Shown piece by piece: positions 18,291-25,426 of a stretch of DNA of 64,000 bases (the first letter of the stretch is position 1; every line of letters begins with the position of its first letter). The notes under the pieces were generated by a model that was not told where the DNA came from, did no database searches, and worked only from the letters and a program-made list of their open reading frames with translations. The translations under genes and the position numbers were made by a program. Origin of the DNA: Micromonospora inyonensis (lineage in GTDB: Bacteria; Actinomycetota; Actinomycetes; Mycobacteriales; Micromonosporaceae). The stretch lies in assembly GCF_900091415.1 (NCBI RefSeq), contig NZ_FMHU01000002.1:2976001-3040000 (forward strand), in the 5' to 3' direction.

Positions 18291-18324
18291 GGTGCCGCGG
18301 GACGGGTGTCGGCACCATCCCGCG
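18291..18324 (+). other. Two interleaved stems in a leader region
   Basis: GGTGCC (18291-18296) pairs with GGCACC (18311-18316), and CGCGGGA (18296-18302) pairs with TCCCGCG (18318-18324). The order of arms is interleaved, so the RNA could form alternative hairpins or a small pseudoknot. It lies between the flavin oxidase gene and the pirin remnant. Confidence 0.3.
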
Positions 18325-18410
18325 ACCCCGTCAGCAGGTGAATCGCACCTCACACCGGTGAAAGGGGTGACCCGCCCCGGCGGTGGCTACATTTGGTGCC
18401 ATGACTCGCG

Positions 18411-18650
18411 GTGCACGGGCCGGGCGACGCGTTGCGTTTCGCCGCCGACGCCCAGCAGGAGAGCCGGACCCCGGCGATGGACCTGTACATCATGGGTGGG
18501 CAGCCGATCCGGGAACCGGTGGCGCAGTACGGTCCGTTCGTGATGAACACCCGCGACGAGCTCATCCAGGCGGTCGAGGACTTCCAGGCCGGCCGGCTCG
18601 GGGTGATTCCCACCGAGCGGCTGCCGCACACCGACGGGTCGCGGCCCTGA
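18411..18650 (+). pseudogene. Pirin C-terminal fragment
   Basis: The frame reads ...[14 protein letters not shown]...[33 protein letters not shown]..., which is the C-terminal cupin strand region of pirins, where a GEPIREPV.YGPFVMN core is typical. A full pirin has roughly 230-320 residues with iron-binding His and Glu in the N-terminal cupin; only about 80 residues remain and the metal site is absent. Upstream sequence (18184-18410) does not encode the missing part in any frame I checked. It may still be translated as a small protein, but it looks like a deletion remnant. Confidence 0.7.
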
Positions 18651-18721
18651 TGCGGCCCTGACCCGACGACGGGCGCTACCGGTCGCGGCCGGTGGCGCCC
18701 GTACCGTTCTCCCGTCCGCCG

Positions 18722-18850
18722 TCAGGAGACAGCGAAGATCCCGGCGACCCCGAGGATCACCATCAGCAGCACCGCGACCAGCGCCCCCCGCTCACTCTCC
18801 ACCGCCTGGGGGTGCTGTTCGGGCTGGGCGTTCGGCGTCTCGACCGGCAT
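18722..18850 (-). CDS. Small single-span membrane protein, 42 residues
   Basis: MPVETPNAQPEQHPQAVESE is followed by one hydrophobic helix (GALVAVLLMVILGVAGIFAVS) reaching the C-terminus. GAGGAGG lies nine bases before the ATG at 18850, a strong ribosome site for such a short frame. It is divergent from the phospholipase D-like gene across 129 bases. I do not recognise the family. The helix and the strong translation signal support a real small protein. Confidence 0.6.
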   Translation of the reverse strand: MPVETPNAQPEQHPQAVESERGALVAVLLMVILGVAGIFAVS

Positions 18851-18979
18851 GGTGCGTGTCCTCCTCGATGTCCGAATGCGCGTGGGCGTGGCCGGCGGCG
18901 GGCGAGGATCGCCCACGCCGTGCGGGCCAACGGTGCTCGTCCTACCGTGAGGGCAACGTCGACCCCGGGAGGCTGGAAC

Positions 18980-20569
18980 GTGACCGTGCGGGAGTGGTTC
19001 CTGACCACGGGGGAACGCGCCAACCAGGTCTCAGGGTTACCCGTCTGGACCGACGGAAACCTTGCCGAGCCGTTGATTCACGGTGCGGCGTACTTCGATC
19101 GGCTGGTCGAGGAGGTCGAGGCGCTCGGGACCGGCGACCACCTCTTCTTCACGGACTGGCGGGGCGATCCGGACGAGCGGATGCGGCCGGACGGCCCCAC
19201 GGTGGCCCAGCTCTTCGCCCAGGCCGCACAGCGGGGCGTGGTGGTCAAGGGCCTCGTCTGGCGCTCCCACCTCGACGTGCTGGCCTACAGCGAGAAGGAG
19301 AACCGCAGCCTCAGCGAGGCGATCTCCGCCGCCGGGGGTGAGGTGCTCCTCGACCAGCGGGTCCGCCGGGGCGGGTCGCACCACCAGAAACTGGTGGTGC
19401 TGCGTCACCCGGGTCGACCGGAGCGCGACGTGGCGTTCGTCGGGGGGATCGACCTCTGCCACAGCCGCCGGGACGACGCCGCGCACCGCGGCGACCCGCA
19501 GGGGGTCCAGATGTCGGCCCGCTACGGTCCGCGTCCGCCCTGGCACGACGTGCAGCTGGCGGTGCGGGGGCCGGTGGTCGGCGCGCTGGACACCGTCTTC
19601 CGCGAACGCTGGACCGACCCGATGCCGCTGGACTCGGAGAACCCGCTGGCCTATCTGCGGGACCGGCTGCGCCGGGCCGACCTGCGCCCGGATCCGCTGC
19701 CCGCCCAGCCCCCGGACCCGGCCCCCTGCGGTCCGCACCACGTGCAGGTGCTGCGCACCTATCCCGCGGTACGCCCCCGTTACTCCTTCGCCCCCGACGG
19801 CGAACGCACGGTGGCCCGCGGCTACACCAAGGCGATACGCCGGGCTCGCCGACTGATCTACCTGGAGGACCAGTACCTCTGGTCGAGGGAGATCGCCGAG
19901 CTGTTCGCGGAAGCGCTGCGGGCCAACCCCGACCTGCACCTGATCGCCGTGGTTCCCCGCTACCCGGACGTGGACGGACGACTGGCGCTGCCACCCAACA
20001 CGGTCGGGCGGGAACAGGCGCTGTCGCTCTGCGAGGAGGCCGCCGCCGACCGGGTGCACGTCTTCGACGTGGAGAACCACGAGGGCAGCCCGGTCTACGT
20101 GCACGCCAAGGTGTGCGTGGTCGACGACGTGTGGGCCAGCGTGGGCAGCGACAACTTCAACCGCCGTTCCTGGACCCACGACAGCGAACTCTCCTGTGCC
20201 GTGCTGGACGGGACCCGGGACGAACGTGCCCCGGCCGACCCGGCCGGCCTCGGCGACGGGGCCCGCCACTTCGCCCGGGAACTGCGGCTGCGTCTGCTGC
20301 GCGAGCACCTGGACCGGCCCGAGGACGGCAGCGGCGACACCGACCTGTTGGACCCGGCGGACACGGTGGTCGCGGTCAACGCCGCCGCCGACGCGCTCCA
20401 GCGGTGGTACGCCTCGGGCCGGGTCGGCCCCCGGCCGCCGGGACGGCTCCGGCCGCACCGGCCGGAGCGGCTGCCCTGGTACACCCGGCTCTGGGCGCTG
20501 CCGGCGTACCGACTGGTCTACGACCCGGACGGCCGTCCGCTGCGAGCCCGCATCGCCGGAACCTGGTAA
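18980..20569 (+). CDS. Phospholipase D-like (HKD) family protein
   Basis: A 529-residue protein with two PLD half-domains. The first holds GGSHHQKLVVL with the downstream GGIDLCHSR, and the second VHAKVCVVDDVWASVGSDNFNRRSWTHDSE. Each HxK motif supplies a catalytic His for a two-step phosphodiester transfer, and the GSxNFNxRS segment is typical of the superfamily. The GTG at 18980 follows GGAGG by seven bases. There is no signal peptide, so it is probably cytoplasmic or loosely membrane-associated. Substrates in this family range from phosphatidylcholine to cardiolipin precursors; which applies here cannot be read from sequence. Confidence 0.9.
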   Translation: MTVREWFLTTGERANQVSGLPVWTDGNLAEPLIHGAAYFDRLVEEVEALGTGDHLFFTDWRGDPDERMRPDGPTVAQLFAQAAQRGVVVKGLVWRSHLDVLAYSEKENRSLSEAISAAGGEVLLDQRVRRGGSHHQKLVVLRHPGRPERDVAFVGGIDLCHSRRDDAAHRGDPQGVQMSARYGPRPPWHDVQLAVRGPVVGALDTVFRERWTDPMPLDSENPLAYLRDRLRRADLRPDPLPAQPPDPAPCGPHHVQVLRTYPAVRPRYSFAPDGERTVARGYTKAIRRARRLIYLEDQYLWSREIAELFAEALRANPDLHLIAVVPRYPDVDGRLALPPNTVGREQALSLCEEAAADRVHVFDVENHEGSPVYVHAKVCVVDDVWASVGSDNFNRRSWTHDSELSCAVLDGTRDERAPADPAGLGDGARHFARELRLRLLREHLDRPEDGSGDTDLLDPADTVVAVNAAADALQRWYASGRVGPRPPGRLRPHRPERLPWYTRLWALPAYRLVYDPDGRPLRARIAGTW

Positions 20570-20975
20570 GCCCGCCCGTCCCTCTCGAACGGAGCCGCCC
20601 ACGCGGTTCGTGGCCCGTGGCTCGGCACCAGAAGTGGTCTACGACACGCCCGGCGCGACATGTCGCCCTAGGCGCGTCACCCGACCCTCCGCAGCTCACC
20701 GAGCGTCACGACCGCCGACCTCTGCGCAACGGTTCGCCCCGTCGTGCGCGGCGCAGGGTGACGAGTGGTGACACCCGTAGCACTCCCGACGGCCCAACGC
20801 TCACCGGCTAGGCGGTTTGCGGGGGCTACTGCAAATATGAGGCTTAAGTACATCGTACTTTCGGCTAGCTTTCGCCAGCACGATCAGGCTAAGGTAAATC
20901 CCGAACGGCCCAACTGAAGCTAAACCAAAAAGCCTTACGTCTTTATCTGCGGACGAGGTGCAGGGAGGACCACCC
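20570..20975. other. Leader region of the sigma factor gene
   Basis: About 400 bases with no gene. The last 140 (20820-20960) are much AT-richer than the surroundings and must contain the sigma-factor promoter. I could not assign -35/-10 boxes with confidence. Confidence 0.45.
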
Positions 20976-21797
20976 ATGACCGCGCCAACGATCACGAAGT
21001 CGGCGACCACACCCGCCGCCACCGAGAAGCTCGACCCGCGCGCCCTCACCGACAGCGCCGCCGAACTCCTGAACGCCATGGCCGCGTTGCCCGCCGACCA
21101 CCCGTCGCGGGCCGCCCTGCGCGACCGGGCCATCGAGGCCTGGCTCCCGCTCGCCAACCACCTCGCCCACCGCTACAGCGGTCGCGGCGAGCCCACCGAC
21201 GACCTGGCGCAGACCGCCGCCGTCGGCCTGATCAAGGCGATCGACAAGTTCGACCCGAGCCGGGGCGTCGACTTCGCCGGCTACGCCATCCCGACCATCA
21301 TCGGTGAGCTGAAGCGGCACTTCCGCGACCGCACCTGGGACATCCGGGTGCCGCGTCGCCTCCAGGAGCTGCGTCTGGCCATCTCCGACGCCAACAGCTC
21401 GCTCCTGCAGACGCTGGGGCGCTCGCCGACGGTCGCCGACATCGCCGCCCACCTCAAGCTCACCGAGGAAGAGGTGCTGGAGGGCCTGGAGGGTGCCCGC
21501 GCCTACAACGCGGTGTCGCTGTCCACCCCGACCGGCGACGGCGACCGCGCCACCGAGCTGGGTGACATGCTCGGCGGCGAGGACAACGAGTTCGAGCTGG
21601 CCGAGCTGCGGGTCGCTCTCGGCCCGGCGCTGGCCACGCTGGACGAGCGTGAGCAGAAGATCCTCACCCTCCGGTTCTACGGCAACCTCACCCAGTCGCA
21701 GATCGCCGACCAGATCGGTGTGTCGCAGATGCACGTCTCCCGGCTGCTGGCCCGAGCGCTGACCAAGCTGCGCGGCCAGCTGGACGGCACCTACTGA
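20976..21797 (+). CDS. RNA polymerase sigma factor, SigB/SigF/SigG family
   Basis: A 273-residue group 3 sigma factor. Region 2 includes LANHLAHRYSGRGEPTDDLAQTAAVGLIKAIDKFDPSRGVDFAGYAIPTIIGELKRHFRD, region 3 is ...RVPRRLQELRLAI..., and region 4 ends in the helix-turn-helix LTQSQIADQIGVSQMHVSRLLARAL. This is the architecture of actinobacterial stress and sporulation sigma factors normally held by anti-sigma/anti-anti-sigma partners. No RsbW-like or STAS gene lies next to it, so its control acts in trans or at transcription. ATG at 20976 is preceded by GGGAGGA at six bases. The gene is followed by a very strong hairpin, marking a single-gene unit. Confidence 0.93.
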   Translation: MTAPTITKSATTPAATEKLDPRALTDSAAELLNAMAALPADHPSRAALRDRAIEAWLPLANHLAHRYSGRGEPTDDLAQTAAVGLIKAIDKFDPSRGVDFAGYAIPTIIGELKRHFRDRTWDIRVPRRLQELRLAISDANSSLLQTLGRSPTVADIAAHLKLTEEEVLEGLEGARAYNAVSLSTPTGDGDRATELGDMLGGEDNEFELAELRVALGPALATLDEREQKILTLRFYGNLTQSQIADQIGVSQMHVSRLLARALTKLRGQLDGTY

Positions 21798-21828
21798 CCG
21801 GGCAGTTCCCCGGCAGCGCCGAGCACGG

Positions 21829-21870
21829 ACGGCGGAGGCCGGACCCCTTGGGGGGTCCGGCCTCCGCCGT
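21829..21870. terminator. 19-bp perfect terminator hairpin after the sigma factor gene
   Basis: Arms 21829-21847 and 21852-21870 pair without mismatch around a 4-base loop. It lies between the convergent sigma-factor and permease genes and could serve both. Confidence 0.85.
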
Positions 21871-21933
21871 GTTCGCGTCGGCCGCCGTGACCGGACCGAA
21901 CCGGCCGTGTTCGCGTCGTCCCGCCGCGCTCTC

Positions 21934-23433
21934 CTATCCGCCAGCCGGCGGCAGGTCGGCGGCGGCGCTCTCCGGGCCGAGGCCGATCCGCGCGTAGGCC
22001 CGGGACCGGCGCGAGCGCAGCAGCACCGCCCAGAGGGTGCCCGCCACCGCCGCCGACGGAAAGACCGCCGGCACCGCCCAGCGCAGCGGAGAGCCCGGCT
22101 CGACCCCGAGGAGCACGGCTACGTCGGCCAGCGCCAGCACGACGACCGTCACCAGGGCGACAGTGGCCAGGCCGGGGGCGACCGTCCGCCGCCAGAGGTG
22201 CTCCTCGGTGACCCCCCGGGCGAAGAAGGCAAGCACCGCGCACGAGGTCGCCGTGGTCAGCAGCAGCGTTCCCAGGGCGCCGGTCACGGTGGCCCCGTAG
22301 AAGAAGTGGCGCACCGGCTCCACCCCTGCCGACGCGCACCCGGCGATCACCAGGAACGCGAGGACGCTCTGCGCGACCGACGCCCACCGTGGCGACCCGG
22401 TCCGGGGCGAGGCCTCGCCGAACGGCGCGGGGAGCAACCGCTCCCGCCCCAGGGCGAAGGCGTACCGGGCGGTGCTGTGGTGCAGCGACACCAGGGCGGC
22501 CAGCGCGGAGGCGACCAGCAGCATCCGACCGATTCCCACCGCGCCCTCCCCGAGGTGGTCGCCGGCCAGGGTGAACAGCAGGTCGACACCGCGCTCCCCG
22601 GCGACCGCCGCGACCCGGTCCGGCCCGGTGGCCACGGTCAGCGTCCAGGCGGAGAACGCCAGGAGCGCACCGACGAGCCCGACCGCGAGGTACGTGGCGA
22701 CGGGCACCGTACCGGTCCCACGGCTCTCCTCCCTCAGCAGCACGGCGGACTCGAAACCGACGAAGCCGACGGCGGCGACGACGAGCAGCGCCCCGCCCCC
22801 GGGGGTCGCCAGGTGGGCCGGGGAGAAAGTGGCCAGGTCGACAGTGCCGGCGGCGTGCCGCAGGTGCCCGAGGTCGAACACGACCAGTACCGCGACCTCG
22901 GCCAGCAGCAGGACGGCCAGGACGGTCCGGTCGACGGTCACCCCGGTCACGCCCAGCACGGCGACCAGCGCCCAGGCGGCCAGGGCCATCAACCACCAGG
23001 CCGGCGGGCCGCCGAACCACCGACCGAGCACCGGGGCGGTGGCCGCACCGACCAGTCCGTAGAGCCCGATCTGCAGGAGGTTGCGCACGATCAGGGCGGC
23101 CCAGGCGGCACCGGCCCCGGCCGGGCGGCCGAGGCCCCGGGCGACGTACGCGTGGAACGCGCCGACGTGGGTCATCCGGCGGGACATCGCCAGGTAACCC
23201 ACCGAGAAGAGGCCGAGCACCACCGCGATCGCGAGGACGGCCGCGCCGAGGGCGTCCGCCCCGGTCACCGCGTACGCGATGGGGACCACTCCGGCCACCA
23301 CGGTCAGGGGTGCCGCCGCGGAGAGCGTGAAGACCAGCACCCCGGGCACCCCGCGTCCGCCCCGGGTCAGCGCCACCGGGAGATGACCGGGGTGGCCCGG
23401 AGTCACGGGCGGCGGTGTCGGCGAGGCGGGCAT
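21934..23433 (-). CDS. APC-superfamily amino acid permease
   Basis: About 499 residues with roughly 12 hydrophobic helices. Helix 1 (GVPGVLVFTLSAAAPLTVVAG) has the broken-helix glycine pattern of the APC fold, and helix 6 carries GFVGFESAVLLREESR, matching the GFE/A(A/S) segment of amino acid transporters. It should import an amino acid or polyamine by proton or cation symport. The ATG at 23433 is preceded by GGAAG at five bases; a GTG two codons upstream is possible. It lies 33 bases downstream of the GPP34 gene in the same direction, probably in one transcript. The substrate is not predictable. Confidence 0.88.
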   Translation of the reverse strand: MPASPTPPPVTPGHPGHLPVALTRGGRGVPGVLVFTLSAAAPLTVVAGVVPIAYAVTGADALGAAVLAIAVVLGLFSVGYLAMSRRMTHVGAFHAYVARGLGRPAGAGAAWAALIVRNLLQIGLYGLVGAATAPVLGRWFGGPPAWWLMALAAWALVAVLGVTGVTVDRTVLAVLLLAEVAVLVVFDLGHLRHAAGTVDLATFSPAHLATPGGGALLVVAAVGFVGFESAVLLREESRGTGTVPVATYLAVGLVGALLAFSAWTLTVATGPDRVAAVAGERGVDLLFTLAGDHLGEGAVGIGRMLLVASALAALVSLHHSTARYAFALGRERLLPAPFGEASPRTGSPRWASVAQSVLAFLVIAGCASAGVEPVRHFFYGATVTGALGTLLLTTATSCAVLAFFARGVTEEHLWRRTVAPGLATVALVTVVVLALADVAVLLGVEPGSPLRWAVPAVFPSAAVAGTLWAVLLRSRRSRAYARIGLGPESAAADLPPAGG

Positions 23434-23466
23434 GGCCACTTCCGGTCGCAGGGGCAGCGGAGCGGG

Positions 23467-24087
23467 TCAGCCACGGAGCACGGCCGCGCCGACCGCGGCC
23501 TCGGTGTGGGCGACCAGTTCCCGCAGCGGCAGCGGCAGGGCGGGCCTGAGCACACCGAAGCGGTGCTGGGCGCGCGGGTCGGCGTGCCAGAGCACGTCGC
23601 GGGTGAGCCCGGTCGCCGAGACCAGGCCGCACAGCAGGGCGTCCGGGACGGCCGGCGGATGCGGGCGGTCCAGCAGCGCCAGCAACCGGGTGGCCGGCCA
23701 GGCGAGCGCGTTGAGGTCGGTGGCCACGTAGTCGACCGTGGTGCGCAGCAAGCCGCGCTTCTCCTGCCGGCGTACCACCCCCGACCGGCTCAGCCGCGCC
23801 CCCACCGCGTCCGCGGCGGTCCCGGCGAGCAGGCCCAGCCAGGTGCGGACGGTCCGGTGCTGCCGCAGTCCGAGCAGGTGGGCGAGGACGCCGCCGGCCA
23901 GCGCGTCGGCCGGAGGGGGACCGTCCAGGATCGACAGCCGACCCTTGTCCACGGTGATCCGTCCGCTGAGGACCAGTTCGCCGAGGAGTGCGGCAGCGAG
24001 GCCGAGGCCGGTGGCTGTCGGGTTCAGCCGCGCCCGGCCACGGCTGTCGCCATGGGCGATGAGGAAGAACTCGTCCGCGATGAGCAA
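23467..24087 (-). CDS. GPP34 (GOLPH3/VPS74-like) family protein
   Basis: About 206 residues beginning LLIADEFFLIAH and continuing GLAAALLGELVLSGRITV and LLRTTVDYVATDLNALAWPATRLLALLD, the helical GPP34 pattern. In eukaryotes the family binds phosphatidylinositol-4-phosphate on the Golgi; in actinobacteria members are common but their role is unknown, with a membrane lipid-binding function as the usual guess. The start is probably TTG at 24087, five bases after GGGGAGG; TTG at 24090 is the alternative. Upstream in-frame sequence does not resemble the family. It is probably co-transcribed with the APC permease downstream. Confidence 0.82.
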   Translation of the reverse strand: MLIADEFFLIAHGDSRGRARLNPTATGLGLAAALLGELVLSGRITVDKGRLSILDGPPPADALAGGVLAHLLGLRQHRTVRTWLGLLAGTAADAVGARLSRSGVVRRQEKRGLLRTTVDYVATDLNALAWPATRLLALLDRPHPPAVPDALLCGLVSATGLTRDVLWHADPRAQHRFGVLRPALPLPLRELVAHTEAAVGAAVLRG

Positions 24088-24150
24088 CAAACCCTCCCCG
24101 GTCGTCCACTGTGATCGGAACCGGTGAAAGGATGCCCGCTTGAACGATCC

Positions 24151-24182
24151 AATGCAACTCCCGGATTCGGGCTGTTGCAATT
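24151..24182. promoter_or_regulatory. Composite inverted repeat in the XRE/GPP34 divergent promoter
   Basis: Outer arms AATGCAAC (24151-24158) and GTTGCAATT (24174-24182) flank inner arms CCCG and CGGG around GATT. It is centred about 60 bases upstream of the XRE start and about 80 upstream of the GPP34 start. A self-regulatory operator for the XRE protein is a reasonable guess. Confidence 0.4.
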
Positions 24183-24226
24183 CCAGGGGTCCCACCTGCG
24201 GATAGGGCCCGTGGCACACTCGGCCG

Positions 24227-25069
24227 GTGACCGCCAGCCCCACCGTCCGTCGTCGTCGCATCGCCCGGGAACTCCGGCAGTTGCGGGAGCGTGCCGGGAT
24301 GACCCTCGACGTCGCCGCGCGACAACTCGACATGTCCAAGAGCAATCTCTCCCGGATCGAGAACGCCCAGATCGGCATCAAGCCCCGCGACGTACGCGCC
24401 GCCCTGGCGTTGTACCAGGTGACCGGAGCGGACGCCGAGGCGCTGGTCGAGATCGCCCGTGGGGCGCAGCAGCGCGGCTGGTGGCAGAACTACAGCGATG
24501 TGCTGCCGGAGTGGTTCGAGTTCTACGTCGGGCTGGAGGCGGAGGCGGCGACGCTGCGGACGTACGAGGCCGAGGCGGTGCCCGGCCTGCTCCAGACCGA
24601 GGCGTACGCCCGGGAGATCTACCGGCTGACCGCCGGCGAGGAGGCGCTGGAGCGTAAGGTCGCCGCCCGGCTGCAACGGCAGAGTGTCCTGCGCCGGGAA
24701 GCGCCGGTGCAGATGTCGGTGGTGCTCAACGAGGCGGTGCTCTTACGCCCGGTGGGCGCCCCGGCGGTGATGACCGCCCAGTTGGCCCACATCGGCCGAG
24801 TGGCCCAACTACCCAACGTCGCCATTCAGATACTTCCATTCACGGCTGGCGGACATCCCGCCATGAGCACGCCGTACGTCGTCCTGCACTTCGCCGACGC
24901 CGCCGACGACGCCGTGGTTTACCTGGACAACCTCACGATGGGACTCGCTCTGGAAGGCGCCGAACACGTGCGGGGGTATACCCTGGTGCACGAGAAGCTG
25001 TGCCGGATGGCGCTTTCTCCAGCGGACTCCCTGACCCGACTTGAGGACGCTTCTCGTTACTTTGAGTGA
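24227..25069 (+). CDS. XRE-family regulator with DUF5753 domain
   Basis: A 280-residue protein. The N-terminal HTH_XRE domain (residues about 10-70) includes LRQLRERAGMTLDVAARQLDMSKSNLSRIENAQ. The C-terminal DUF5753 domain includes EAEAVPGLLQTEAYAREIYR, MSVVLNEAVLLRPVG and NVAIQILPFTAGGHPAM. The GTG at 24227 begins exactly at the usual N-terminus of the family. These regulators occur in many paralogues in actinomycetes, nearly always beside a small DUF397 protein, and the WhiJ branch influences development and antibiotic production. Here a DUF397 gene follows 40 bases downstream, so the two form an operon. The pair may behave like a DNA-binding protein and its modulator. Confidence 0.92.
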   Translation: MTASPTVRRRRIARELRQLRERAGMTLDVAARQLDMSKSNLSRIENAQIGIKPRDVRAALALYQVTGADAEALVEIARGAQQRGWWQNYSDVLPEWFEFYVGLEAEAATLRTYEAEAVPGLLQTEAYAREIYRLTAGEEALERKVAARLQRQSVLRREAPVQMSVVLNEAVLLRPVGAPAVMTAQLAHIGRVAQLPNVAIQILPFTAGGHPAMSTPYVVLHFADAADDAVVYLDNLTMGLALEGAEHVRGYTLVHEKLCRMALSPADSLTRLEDASRYFE

Positions 25070-25109
25070 TCAAGGCACGCGCTCCTGTGCGAACGAGGGG
25101 TACACCACC

Positions 25110-25304
25110 ATGACCGTGCTCGACCTGACCCGTGCGGAGTGGCACACCAGCACGCGCAGCAGCGGCAACGGCAACTGCGTGGAGGTCGCCGGCGTCGACG
25201 GTCGGATGGCCGTCCGGGACAGCAAGGACCGGTCCGGCCCGGTGCTGCTCTTCCCGCGCGCGTCGTGGCGGCACTTCGTCGCCGGCATCGACGCGCTGGG
25301 CTGA
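25110..25304 (+). CDS. DUF397 domain protein
   Basis: A 64-residue protein. The family core is visible: EWHTSTRSSGNGNCVEVAGVDGRMAVRDSKDRSGPVLLFPRASWRHFVAGI. DUF397 proteins are partners of XRE/DUF5753 regulators in actinobacteria, and the gene lies directly downstream of one. GAGGGG is nine bases before the ATG at 25110. The biochemical role is not established; modulation of the regulator is the common hypothesis. Confidence 0.92.
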   Translation: MTVLDLTRAEWHTSTRSSGNGNCVEVAGVDGRMAVRDSKDRSGPVLLFPRASWRHFVAGIDALG

Positions 25305-25426
25305 CCCCGGACCCGGAACGTCCACCCGGCCCCGCCCGCCGGATCCCGGGCCGGTCGCCGCCGTGGTGGCGCGGGAGCGGACGACACGACGACCGGCACG
25401 GCCGGGCGACGGTGCAAGACTGGGGC

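Noticed and set aside
25070..25304. Toxin-antitoxin operon (XRE plus DUF397)
   Set aside because: The arrangement is superficially similar, but no known toxin fold is visible and the pair is a common developmental-regulator arrangement.
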